Assembly (NCBI GenBank): GCA_963677175.2
Contig: CAXXES010000004.1
Coordinates: forward strand, 806,001 to 870,000
From: Sunxiuqinia sp963677175
Lineage (GTDB): Bacteria > Bacteroidota > Bacteroidia > Bacteroidales > Prolixibacteraceae
Length of the DNA: 64,000 nucleotides
Direction of reading: 5' to 3'
Part shown: positions 1 through 7,415 of the stretch, in pieces
Layout: each line of letters opens with the position of its first letter
Position numbering within the stretch: position 1 is the first letter of the stretch
Position numbers and translations under genes: made by a program
Notes under the pieces: generated by a model
What the model saw: only the letters and a program-made list of their open reading frames with translations
The model's database searches: none
What the model was told of the DNA's origin: nothing

Positions 1-184
1 CCCATTCCACACGCATGTAAAAGATCTTTTCAACCCGGTCAACATGCTGATCCAGGTTAATGATGTTTCCGTTGTTCTTGTTCAGAAACTCAGTAACGGT
101 AGCCAGTATCCCCTGCTTGTCGGGGCAGTGAATCAACAGAATGGCTGTATTCTTTTTCTCACGTAAGGGTTTGATACTCTTCAT
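1..184 (-). CDS. purU: Formyltetrahydrofolate deformylase, N-terminal part
   Basis: Only the first 61 codons are in the window; the gene runs off the left edge. The start is ATG at 184. The residues LIHCPDKQGILATVTEFL followed by NGNIINLDQHVD are the N-terminal ACT domain of PurU. That enzyme hydrolyses 10-formyl-THF to formate and THF, feeding PurT-type purine synthesis and the one-carbon balance. It lies 10 bp downstream of hisB on the same strand and may be co-transcribed with the his genes. The ACT domain is also found in other proteins, but the formyltransferase-type catalytic half is outside the window, so the call rests on this N-terminus. Confidence 0.82.
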   Translation of the reverse strand, partial: MKSIKPLREKKNTAILLIHCPDKQGILATVTEFLNKNNGNIINLDQHVDRVEKIFYMRVEW

Positions 185-194
185 ATATTAAAAA

Positions 195-1316
195 CTATAA
201 TGCGCCTTTGGTTGAAGGCAGTTCAAAGTTAAACACATCTTTTTTAATGGCCATTTTAATGGCGCGGGCCAGTGCTTTAAAGATTCCCTCAATTTTATGG
301 TGTTCATTCTCGCCTTCCGCTTTGATGTTGATGTTTGAAAGCGATGTGTCGGAAAATGATTTGAAGAAGTGAAAGAACATTTCGGTTGGCATATCGCCTA
401 CTTTTTCACGCTTAAACTCAGCATCCCAAACAATCCAGGGGCGGCCGCCAAAGTCGAGGGCTACCTGCGCCAGGCAGTCATCCATAGGCAGGCTGTAGCC
501 GTAGCGCTCAATGCCGCGTTTGTCACCCAAGGCCAGCTTGAAAGCTTCTCCCAGTGCCAGTCCGGTATCTTCGATGGTGTGGTGTTCATCTACCTGCAAA
601 TCACCGTTCACTTGGATGATCAAATCAACGCCGGCGTGGCGGGCAATTTGGTCGAGCATGTGATCGAAAAAGTGCAGTCCTGTGTTGATGTCGCCTTTTC
701 CGGTGCCATCCAAATTGAGCTCAATTTGGATCTGCGTTTCCTTGGTGTTGCGCTCTACTTTGGCTGTTTGTTCGGGAGCGGCAACCCGGGCGTAAATAGT
801 ATCCCAACTGGTGGTGACCAGCGTACAAAATTGTTCCAGCCCCTGCTTTTTCAGCTCATCCGTTAACGAACCATCATTGATCAGAATACCTTTTGCCCCG
901 AGGTTTTTTGCCAGTTCAATATCTGTCAGGCGATCACCAATGACAAAACTGTTGGACAGATCGTAACTACCATCCAGGTACTTTCCCAACAAGCCGGTTC
1001 GGGGTTTGCGGGTTGGCGCCTTGTCTTCAGGAAAGCTCCGGTCGATCAGGATGTCATTAAAAACAACGCCTTCGTTTTCAAAAGCCTGAAGCATTTTGTT
1101 GTGAGCAGGCCAGAAGGTTTCCTCTGGGAAGGAATCCGTTCCCAAACCATCCTGGTTGGTCACCATCACCAATTCGTAATCCAGGTTTTTGGCAATGAAA
1201 TGCATGTTTCGGAAAACTTGGGGAAGAAATTCCAGCTTTTCGAGCGAGTCAATTTGTTCGTCTTCGGGCTCACAAATCAGCGTGCCGTCGCGGTCGATAA
1301 ATAATGCCTTCTTCAT
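195..1316 (-). CDS. hisB: Bifunctional histidinol-phosphatase / imidazoleglycerol-phosphate dehydratase
   Basis: Catalyses steps 6 and 8 of histidine synthesis. Residues 1-165 are a HAD phosphatase: the DRDGT motif near residue 8 carries the two catalytic aspartates, and VIGDRLTDIELA is the distal acidic motif. Residues about 180-373 are the dehydratase, with the metal-binding histidine clusters HFFDHMLDQIARH, DEHHTIEDTG and EHHKIEGIFKALARA. The length of 373 aa is close to the 355 aa of E. coli HisB. Start is ATG at 1316. It is the fourth gene of the hisGDCB operon. A 141-bp gap containing an inverted repeat separates it from hisC, so some mRNA processing or partial termination may occur there. 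Confidence 0.97.
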   Translation of the reverse strand: MKKALFIDRDGTLICEPEDEQIDSLEKLEFLPQVFRNMHFIAKNLDYELVMVTNQDGLGTDSFPEETFWPAHNKMLQAFENEGVVFNDILIDRSFPEDKAPTRKPRTGLLGKYLDGSYDLSNSFVIGDRLTDIELAKNLGAKGILINDGSLTDELKKQGLEQFCTLVTTSWDTIYARVAAPEQTAKVERNTKETQIQIELNLDGTGKGDINTGLHFFDHMLDQIARHAGVDLIIQVNGDLQVDEHHTIEDTGLALGEAFKLALGDKRGIERYGYSLPMDDCLAQVALDFGGRPWIVWDAEFKREKVGDMPTEMFFHFFKSFSDTSLSNINIKAEGENEHHKIEGIFKALARAIKMAIKKDVFNFELPSTKGAL

Positions 1317-1363
1317 ATGAGTATTTTGATGTTGTCATTAAACAAGAGCGTTTGTTAGTGAAA

Positions 1364-1433
1364 CGTCATCCTGAACTTGTTTCAGGATCTTTCCCGGAAT
1401 TCCGACAGATTCCGAAACAAGTTCGGAATGACG
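1364..1433. repeat. Inverted repeat between hisC and hisB
   Basis: CGTCATCCTGAACTTG at 1364 and CAAGTTCGGAATGACG ending at 1433 begin and end two 27-bp arms (1364-1390 and 1407-1433) that pair imperfectly around a 16-nt loop. The same kind of GTCATCCTGAAC palindrome is common between genes in many bacterial genomes as a dispersed repeat. As RNA it would fold into one long hairpin within the his transcript. Confidence 0.75.
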
Positions 1434-1457
1434 AGGTCAGAGGGAGATGGACTTTTT

Positions 1458-2489
1458 TCAAATCAGTTCATTCAGCTTCTCCAGCAAGATTTGGTTTTCT
1501 TCGGTTGATCCTACAGTTATGCGAAGGCTGTCGTCGCACAAAACTACCTTTGAGCGGTCGCGGACAATGATGCCATTTTCAACCAAAAAGTCATAAATGC
1601 CACGGGCATCGTACATTTTAACTAAGAGGAAATTGGCATCCGAAGGAAATACTTTTACAACAAACGGGAAGCTGTTGAGTTGTGCCGCCAGCTTTTTCCG
1701 TTCCGCGATGAGCAAGTCCACCCATTGGTTTTTATCCGGTTCCTGTTCAATGAGTTCCAATGCTTTTTGTTGCGTGAGCATGTTGATGTTGTACGGATAC
1801 TTGATTTTGTTGAAGATCCGGATGATTTCCGGACTGGCAAAGGCCATTCCCAGACGGATTCCGGCCATTCCCCAGGCTTTGGAAAAGGTTTGAAGAATGA
1901 CCAGGTTTTTGTGTTGATTCAGTTCGGCCAGCAGGCTGGCTCCCGGAGCAAAATCAATGTAAGCTTCATCAATAATTACTAATCCTGAAAAGCTTTGGAT
2001 GAGTTTGATCGTTTCACTTTTGTCGAGCAAATTGCCGGTGGGGTTGTTGGGCGAGCAGATGAAAATCAGTTTGGTTTGGTCATCCGATTTTTCCAAAAGC
2101 GCGTCTGCCGAAAAGCTGTAATCCGGATTCAATCGGACTTTCCGAACTTCCACATTGTTGATATCTGCCGAAACCTGGTACATGCCGTAGGTTGGATCGA
2201 TCGTCACCATGTTGTCTTGTCCCGGCTCGCAAAATGCACGAAACAGCAGATCGATGGGTTCGTCGCTTCCATTTCCAAGGAAGATTTGCGACGGCTCGCA
2301 GCCCTTGATGCCGGCGATCTTTTCTTTCACTTTTCGTTGTAGCGGATCCGGGTAGCGGTTGTAGGGTTCGTTAAACGGATTTTCGTTGGCATCGAGAAAA
2401 ACCATGGCTTCGCCAGTGTACTCATCACGGGCTGATGAATAGGGTTTCAGGTTTTTGATGTTTGTGCGTATGAGTTTTTCTAAGTTCAT
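1458..2489 (-). CDS. hisC: Histidinol-phosphate aminotransferase
   Basis: PLP-dependent class I/II aminotransferase that converts imidazole-acetol phosphate to histidinol phosphate with glutamate as donor. The PLP lysine is K204 in TFSKAWGMAGIRLG; other family motifs are LDANENPFN near residue 33, SPNNPTG near 146 and IIDEAYIDF near 172. Length 343 aa is typical. Start ATG at 2489. Third gene of the his operon, about 75 bp after hisD, with hairpin-rich repeat sequence in that gap. Confidence 0.97.
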   Translation of the reverse strand: MNLEKLIRTNIKNLKPYSSARDEYTGEAMVFLDANENPFNEPYNRYPDPLQRKVKEKIAGIKGCEPSQIFLGNGSDEPIDLLFRAFCEPGQDNMVTIDPTYGMYQVSADINNVEVRKVRLNPDYSFSADALLEKSDDQTKLIFICSPNNPTGNLLDKSETIKLIQSFSGLVIIDEAYIDFAPGASLLAELNQHKNLVILQTFSKAWGMAGIRLGMAFASPEIIRIFNKIKYPYNINMLTQQKALELIEQEPDKNQWVDLLIAERKKLAAQLNSFPFVVKVFPSDANFLLVKMYDARGIYDFLVENGIIVRDRSKVVLCDDSLRITVGSTEENQILLEKLNELI

Positions 2490-2512
2490 TTTGTTTATAA
2501 GTTGACCCCTCC

Positions 2513-2551
2513 GTCCCGATAAATCGGGACACCTCCTCTTTGCAGGGGAGG
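2513..2551. repeat. Two short hairpins between hisD and hisC
   Basis: GTCCCGATAAATCGGGAC at 2513-2530 is a perfect 8-bp stem with an AA loop. CCTCCTC...GGGGAGG at 2532-2551 is a second stem of 7 bp with one wobble pair. The CCCCTCC/GGAGGGG text recurs at 25.3 kb, so this looks like a dispersed intergenic repeat rather than a his-specific regulator. Confidence 0.65.
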
Positions 2552-2564
2552 AAAAGGCCGGTGA

Positions 2565-3848
2565 TTATTTAAGGCTTTTCAATCTTAAGCTAACAGCATT
2601 TTTATGTCCGTCCAATTGTTCGGCTGCGGCCATCTTTTCAATGACCGGGCCCAGGTTTTGGATGCCTGCTTGGGTGATTTCCTGGAAGGTGATCTTTCGC
2701 ATGAAGCTGTCCAGGTTAACGCCGCTAAAGGATCGCGCCCAGCCATTGGTTGGCAAGGTGTGATTGGTTCCCGAAGCGTAATCACCGGCACTTTCTGGTG
2801 TGTAATTCCCCAGGAAGACCGATCCGGCATTGACTATCTTTTCAGCCACCTTCAGGTAATTGTTCATCGAGAGGATCAGGTGCTCGGGCGCATATTCGTT
2901 GATCATCTGAATCATTTCCTCTTCGTTGTTCAAAACAATGGCAATACTATGACTCAAGGCCTTTGTGGCAATTTCCATCCGGCTCAATTCAGCCAGTTGT
3001 TGGGTTAGTGCTGCTTCAACTTCATCCACCAGCTTTTCAGAATTGCATACCAATACCACCTGCGAATCTGGGCCGTGTTCGGCTTGCGAAAGCAGGTCGG
3101 AAGCAATAAAAGCAGGATTGGCCGTTTCATCAGCCATAACGGCTACTTCGGATGGTCCGGCGGGCATGTCGATGGCCACATCGCTAATGCTAACCAGTTG
3201 TTTGGCTGCCATGACATACTGGTTGCCCGGGCCAAATATTTTGGAGACTTTAGGAACCGGACCTGCACCGTATGCTAATGCCCCAATCGCCTGTACTCCT
3301 CCCAGTTTGAATATTTTCGTAACCCCCACCAGTTTGGCTGCAAACAGAATGGCAGGATGAATTTTTCCCTCCTTGTTTGGCGGAGTGCATAAGACAATCT
3401 CTCTGCACCCGGCAATTTTAGCCGGAATTCCCAACATGAGTACGGTTGAAAAAAGCGGCGCTGATCCGCCCGGAATATACAGACCCACTTTTTCGATACC
3501 CACGGCTTTTTGCCAGCATACAACGCCCGGTGTGGTTTCAATCTTTTTCAATTCAGTTTTCTGATTGGTGTGAAACTGCTGGATGTTCGATGCAGCGACT
3601 TCAATTGCTGCTTTCAATTCAGCATCCACCAATTGGCTGGCTTCCGCGATTTCAGCATCAGTTACCGCAAATTCACGAATGGAAACTCCGTCAAATTGCT
3701 CAGTGAATTTTTGAATAGCCGGCATGCTATCCGATTTGATTTCATCCAGAATGGCTTTGACTTTTCCGGTCAGGCCAGCAGCATTGAATAGCGGACGTTC
3801 AAGAATCTGTGACCAGCTTATTTTATCAGGATTTGAGTAGCGTTTCAT
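2565..3848 (-). CDS. hisD: Histidinol dehydrogenase
   Basis: Zinc enzyme that oxidises histidinol to histidine in two NAD-dependent steps, the last reactions of the pathway. Signature segments are VGLYIPGGSAPLFSTVLM (about residue 120), IFGPGNQYV, DMPAGPSEV, LLSQAEHGPDSQ (about 260; its Gln and His are zinc ligands in the family) and YAPEHL (about 325). Length 427 aa is typical. Start ATG at 3848. It is 56 bp downstream of hisG. Confidence 0.97.
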   Translation of the reverse strand: MKRYSNPDKISWSQILERPLFNAAGLTGKVKAILDEIKSDSMPAIQKFTEQFDGVSIREFAVTDAEIAEASQLVDAELKAAIEVAASNIQQFHTNQKTELKKIETTPGVVCWQKAVGIEKVGLYIPGGSAPLFSTVLMLGIPAKIAGCREIVLCTPPNKEGKIHPAILFAAKLVGVTKIFKLGGVQAIGALAYGAGPVPKVSKIFGPGNQYVMAAKQLVSISDVAIDMPAGPSEVAVMADETANPAFIASDLLSQAEHGPDSQVVLVCNSEKLVDEVEAALTQQLAELSRMEIATKALSHSIAIVLNNEEEMIQMINEYAPEHLILSMNNYLKVAEKIVNAGSVFLGNYTPESAGDYASGTNHTLPTNGWARSFSGVNLDSFMRKITFQEITQAGIQNLGPVIEKMAAAEQLDGHKNAVSLRLKSLK

Positions 3849-3904
3849 GCGTCAGTATTTGAATTGAAAACTTTAGTCGTTCGAATTTGTCGTTGGCAGG
3901 CTGA

Positions 3905-4762
3905 TTAAAAAATCATCTTTTCAATGGGGACCACCAGAATGCCCTGTGCACCGGCCGCTTTTAGCTTGCCAATGATTTCCCAAAAGTCGTTTTCGGCAAT
4001 GACCGAGTGCAGCGAGCTCCAGCCTTCTTCGGCCAGTGGCGTTACCGTCGGGCTTTTCATTCCCGGAAGAATGGCCGATATTTCCTGAATCTTGTTGTTC
4101 GGCGAATTCAGCAAAATGTACTTTTTACCTTTGGCACGTTCAACCGATTCCATGCGGAAGATCATTTCATCGACAATGGCTTGTTTTTCGGGAGAAAGGG
4201 TTTCGGGAGCCACTAAAACTGCTTCGGAATACAGGGCAACTTCCACTTCCTTCAACCGGTTAGACACCAGCGTTGAACCCGAGCTGACAATATCAAAAAT
4301 TGCATCGGCCAATCCAATTCCGGGGGCAATTTCTACGGAGCCCGAAATCACGTGAATGTCGGCCGTCACCTTATTTTTATCTAGAAAATCTTTCAATATC
4401 ACCGGATACGAGGTGGCAATCTTTTTACCATTAAACCATTCAATTCCGGGGTAGTCTTCCGATTTTGGAATCGCCAAGCTTAAGCGGCATTTGCTAAAAC
4501 CCAGTCGTTTGATGATTCTGACGTTTTGCCTTTTTTCTAACATTTCATTCTCGCCAACAATGCCAATATCGGCTACCCGATCGGCTACTGCTTGAGGAAT
4601 ATCATCATCACGAAGAAAAAGCACTTCGAGGGGAAAGTTCTTGGCGGCTGCCAAAAGCTTCCGTTTTCCAAGGTTAATTTTTATGCCGGCTTCTTCCATG
4701 AGTTGCATGGAATCTTCATTTAACCTGCCTTTCGTCTGGATCGCAATTCTCAACTGTGTCAT
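3905..4762 (-). CDS. hisG: ATP phosphoribosyltransferase, long form
   Basis: First committed enzyme of histidine synthesis: joins ATP and PRPP. At 285 aa it is the long form, with a C-terminal regulatory domain (about residues 210-285, SPTVTPLAEEGWSSLHSVI onward) that binds histidine for feedback inhibition, so no HisZ partner is needed. The catalytic part begins LRIAIQTKGRLNEDS; the PRPP-binding region is near residues 150-175, ending in DAIFDIVSSGSTL. Start ATG at 4762, immediately after an attenuator terminator. First structural gene of the his operon. Confidence 0.97.
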   Translation of the reverse strand: MTQLRIAIQTKGRLNEDSMQLMEEAGIKINLGKRKLLAAAKNFPLEVLFLRDDDIPQAVADRVADIGIVGENEMLEKRQNVRIIKRLGFSKCRLSLAIPKSEDYPGIEWFNGKKIATSYPVILKDFLDKNKVTADIHVISGSVEIAPGIGLADAIFDIVSSGSTLVSNRLKEVEVALYSEAVLVAPETLSPEKQAIVDEMIFRMESVERAKGKKYILLNSPNNKIQEISAILPGMKSPTVTPLAEEGWSSLHSVIAENDFWEIIGKLKAAGAQGILVVPIEKMIF

Positions 4763-4779
4763 ATTATTTTAAGTTCAAT

Positions 4780-4807
4780 AAAAAAGGCCTACCTTTCGGT
4801 AAGCCTT
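4780..4807 (-). terminator. his attenuator terminator
   Basis: Read on the minus strand, AAGGCTTACC-GAAA-GGTAGGCCTT forms a 10-bp stem with one G.U pair and a 4-nt loop, followed by six U residues. It ends 18 bp before the hisG start and 35 bp after the leader peptide stop. Its 5' half can instead pair with GGTAGGCC at 4847-4854, inside the end of the leader peptide, which would give an antiterminator. Confidence 0.93.
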
Positions 4808-4842
4808 CTTTGGGTTCATATTCTTAAAACAAAACAAAAGAA

Positions 4843-4905
4843 TTACGGCCTACCATTAAATAGGTTGTGGTGATGATGGCCGTAATGTCCAAGTTTGTTA
4901 TTCAT
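4843..4905 (-). CDS. hisL: his operon leader peptide
   Basis: A 20-codon ORF, MNNKLGHYGHHHHNLFNGRP, with ATG at 4905 and TAA at 4843-4845. Five of 20 residues are histidine, four of them consecutive. The codons for His-Tyr-Gly (ATTACGGCC at 4878-4886) can pair with GGCCGTAAT at 4842-4850, forming the 1:2 hairpin of a classical attenuator. Ribosome stalling at the histidine codons when charged tRNA-His is scarce would free GGTAGGCC to pair with the terminator's 5' arm. Family knowledge: enteric his leaders work this way. The mechanism here is inferred from the exclusive pairings. Confidence 0.93.
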   Translation of the reverse strand: MNNKLGHYGHHHHNLFNGRP

Positions 4906-4925
4906 TTCGTTTTTATTTTGTGCTG

Positions 4926-4957
4926 CAAGTATAGCGATAAAATGAAAGTGTACCAAA
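4926..4957 (-). promoter_or_regulatory. his operon promoter
   Basis: Minus strand: TTTG at 4957-4954, 20 bp, TATACTTG at 4933-4926. This matches the Bacteroidota primary-sigma pattern TTTG-N19/20-TAnnTTTG with one mismatch in the -7 box. It lies about 20 bp upstream of the leader peptide ATG. Confidence 0.75.
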
Positions 4958-5023
4958 CACAAAACTGACAAATTATTACTTTAGGGTGGATTATTATTCA
5001 TTTTTTAATTTAGAGTTCACATG

Positions 5024-5053
5024 GCAATCGATTGCATTAATTTGTTATTTTTG
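5024..5053 (+). promoter_or_regulatory. GH105 promoter with palindromic operator candidate
   Basis: TATTTTTG at 5046-5053 fits the Bacteroidota -7 box TAnnTTTG and lies 31 bp before the ATG of the GH105 gene. Upstream, GCAATCGATTGC at 5024-5035 is a perfect 12-bp palindrome sitting where the -33 element should be. A central CG with symmetric arms is typical of LacI-family operators, so repression relieved by a sugar is a reasonable guess. No -33 TTTG is visible and no LacI gene is in the window. Confidence 0.5.
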
Positions 5054-5084
5054 AAAAGTTGATTAAACCTAATTCCAATTTGTT

Positions 5085-6176
5085 ATGAAAAAGATCCTTT
5101 CCTTTTTTCTGATGGTTTTCTTTGCAGCAACACTAAATGCACAAAATACCGACAAGTTTTTTAAGCCGCGACATATCAAAAGGACCATGAATAAAGCTGC
5201 TTATTGGCAGTTGAATTACCCCAAGCATGAATTGTATGATTGGACCAACGGGGCTTTTTATGCCGGGGTTTTTGCAGCTTGGGAAACTACCGGCTCAAAA
5301 AAGCTGTGGAATGCCATGATTGACATGGGAGAGGCTAACGAATGGAAGCCCGGTCCACGCTTGCAACATGCCGATGATCACGCAATTTGTCAAACCTACA
5401 TTGATGTATACCGAATTGAAAAGGATAAGAAGATGATTGAGCCTTTCCGCGAAACAGTGGATGAAATTATGGCAACCCCTTATGAAACCGGCGAAATACG
5501 CCCGATTACCTGGTGGTGGTGTGATGCTTTGTTTATGGCTCCTCCTGCTTTGGTCAAACTGGGGTTGACCTTGGACGAACCCCAATACCTGGAGTTTAGT
5601 GACCGGCTTTTTATGGAAACCTATGACTTGCTTTTCGATCAGGAGGAAAATCTGTATGCCCGCGATATGAAGTATCAGACCAATTGGAAAGAACCCAAAT
5701 ATGAAGTCAATGGTGAAAAAATATTCTGGTCGCGTGGTAATGGTTGGGTGATGGGAGGCTTGGTTCGTGTGCTGGAAGAATTGCCTGCGGATTATGAAAA
5801 CCGTGCCTTTTATGAGGATCAGTTTTTGAAAATGGCTGAGAAGATTAAATCGCTTCAGCAGGAGGATGGTTTGTGGCGCGCCAGCTTGCTCGATCCTAAA
5901 TCTTATCCGGGAGGCGAGGCGAGTGGCTCAGGGTTTTTTACTTACGCTTTGGCATGGGGAGTCAACAATGGCTTGCTCGACAAAGCCGAATATCAACCAG
6001 TGGTGGAGAAAGCCTGGATTGGATTGAATGGCTTGATTCAGGCGGACGGACATGTGGGCTGGACCCAACCCATTGGAGCCGATCCCCGAGCCAATTTCAC
6101 CAACGATAGCTGGGAAGTATATGGCACCGGCGCCTTTCTGCTGGCCGGCAGCGAAGTGATAAAAATGGAGTGGTAA
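5085..6176 (+). CDS. Exported unsaturated rhamnogalacturonyl/glucuronyl hydrolase (GH105)
   Basis: Glycoside hydrolase of family 105 (YteR/YesR-like), releasing the 4,5-unsaturated uronic acid left at the non-reducing end of oligosaccharides after lyase attack, such as rhamnogalacturonan fragments. Residues 1-19 are a signal peptide ending at LNAQ. The rest is an (alpha/alpha)6 barrel with LYDWTNGAFYAGVF near residue 50, RLQHADDHA near 92, the likely catalytic D147 in TWWWCDALFMAPPAL, and FWSRGNGWVMGGL near 215. Length 363 aa is typical. It stands alone with its own promoter. Family 88 is the nearest alternative, but length and motifs fit GH105 better. Confidence 0.85.
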   Translation: MKKILSFFLMVFFAATLNAQNTDKFFKPRHIKRTMNKAAYWQLNYPKHELYDWTNGAFYAGVFAAWETTGSKKLWNAMIDMGEANEWKPGPRLQHADDHAICQTYIDVYRIEKDKKMIEPFRETVDEIMATPYETGEIRPITWWWCDALFMAPPALVKLGLTLDEPQYLEFSDRLFMETYDLLFDQEENLYARDMKYQTNWKEPKYEVNGEKIFWSRGNGWVMGGLVRVLEELPADYENRAFYEDQFLKMAEKIKSLQQEDGLWRASLLDPKSYPGGEASGSGFFTYALAWGVNNGLLDKAEYQPVVEKAWIGLNGLIQADGHVGWTQPIGADPRANFTNDSWEVYGTGAFLLAGSEVIKMEW

Positions 6177-6223
6177 GCATCGGGCCTCAATCAATCGAAT
6201 TCGAAAATCAGAAAAAGCATCAT

Positions 6224-6273
6224 AAATCATAACAATCAGTGTCTAACATATCGGACGCTGATTGTTGTGATTT
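6224..6273. terminator. Long hairpin after GH105
   Basis: Arms at 6224-6243 and 6254-6273 form a 20-bp stem (AAATCATAACAATCAGTGTC with two G.U pairs) around a 10-nt loop, about 47 bp after the GH105 stop. There is only a weak T-rich tail, so it may be a mRNA 3' stabilising hairpin or a terminator that works in either direction. Confidence 0.55.
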
Positions 6274-6842
6274 CTGATGAGTATTAAACTCTTACGGGTT
6301 GTCTCCTTCATCGGCTTACCAGCAGAACTTCGAAGGAGTGAAATGTTCATCACCCCGTGCGAAGCTCGGGGGTCAGCGGACAATTGAGAATGGGCAACCC
6401 CGGAGTGGGTTGAGTTTGTCTTGCCGCAGATACTTCTCATCGGAGTTATTCATTCGTGCATTTGTGGTTAATATTAGAAATGGCTGACAGGTTATGCCCC
6501 CTCAAATCCTTATCATCCATAAAATCTGTGGTTACTAACGAAGAAGAATAGATCGCGGTTCGGAAACCGCGGCACCCAATGGCTAAGAACTCAGGCGGTT
6601 CCTTTTTTTAAGGAAGGTAGCCCAATTTATTGAGCCGAATGGGTCAACAATTAGACCAATCATATCTCGCCAGCAGATTCCGAAACAAGTTACCAACAAC
6701 AAATTGTTCCATTAAGTTGTATGTTCACATCTTTTTGAATCAGAATTTGTCAAAGATGGTCTGTTTCCCGATAGATTTTCTATTTTTAGGGAATAGAAAA
6801 AAGTGGCTCTCGTCACTTCTTCTTTTATAAAAAAGACCAAAT
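6274..6842. other. Gene-free stretch with small hairpins
   Basis: No convincing coding sequence. It contains CTTCGAAGGAGTGAAATG followed by small hairpins (CCCCGTGCGAAGCTCGGGG around 6353 and CAACCCCGGAGTGGGTTG around 6395) that read like a degenerate dispersed intergenic repeat. A further stem CGCGGTT...AACCGCG lies near 6555-6572. The final 80 bp are AT-rich and should carry the promoter of the next gene; TATTTTTA near 6781 resembles a -7 box with one mismatch. Confidence 0.5.
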
Positions 6843-7415
6843 ATGAATATTAAAATTCAACAAATAGCCGAGCGGCTAAAAGGACTGCGTGATGCGCTTA
6901 ACCTGTCGGAGACCGATTGTGCCCAGGCTTGCGGTATTTCGCCAGCGCTTTATAGGCAGTATGAAAGTGGAGAATCAGATATTCCGGTCAGTTTCCTGTA
7001 TCGGTTTTCGTCGGTCTATCAAATTGAGTTGACAACCCTGCTTACAGGCGATGTTCCGCACATGCAAGGTTACTCGGTTACCCGGAAAGGAACCGGTTCG
7101 GTGGTTAAACGGCGGAAAGAATACCGGTATCAAGCCTTAAACGAAAGTTTCATTGGCAAGAAAGCCCAACCTTTTGTGGTCACCGTGGATCCCAATCCCA
7201 ATCCTGATTATGAAGCGGGAACTGGATATCAGCACCAAGGACAGGAGTTCAACCTGGTTTGGAGCGGAAAGTTACAACTGGTACTCAACGGAAAAGAACT
7301 CATCCTGAATGAAGGCGACTCCATCTGGTTCGATTCGTCTTTGCCGCATCGCGTACGGGCGCTCGAAGGAAAGGAAGCCAAGTTTTTAGCCATGATTTTT
7401 AAAACAGAACAATGA
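6843..7415 (+). CDS. XRE-type HTH regulator with C-terminal cupin domain
   Basis: Two-domain transcription factor. Residues about 5-65 are an XRE/Cro helix-turn-helix (RLKGLRDALNLSETDCAQACGIS... with LYRQYESGESDIPVSFLYRFS). Residues about 110-187 are a small cupin barrel, with the metal/ligand motif region HQGQEFNLVWSGKLQLVLNG and GDSIWFDSSLPHRV. In such proteins the cupin senses a small molecule and controls the neighbouring catabolic gene. The stop overlaps the start of the acyl-CoA synthetase by 4 bp (ATGA), so the pair is translationally coupled and the regulator probably responds to the ligase's substrate or product. Confidence 0.88.
   Translation: MNIKIQQIAERLKGLRDALNLSETDCAQACGISPALYRQYESGESDIPVSFLYRFSSVYQIELTTLLTGDVPHMQGYSVTRKGTGSVVKRRKEYRYQALNESFIGKKAQPFVVTVDPNPNPDYEAGTGYQHQGQEFNLVWSGKLQLVLNGKELILNEGDSIWFDSSLPHRVRALEGKEAKFLAMIFKTEQ

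Noticed and set aside
369..866. Plus-strand 165-aa frame opposite hisB
   Set aside because: Antisense shadow of a clearly conserved gene.
6555..6572. CGCGGTT/AACCGCG stem as a terminator
   Set aside because: No T-run follows and no gene ends close by.
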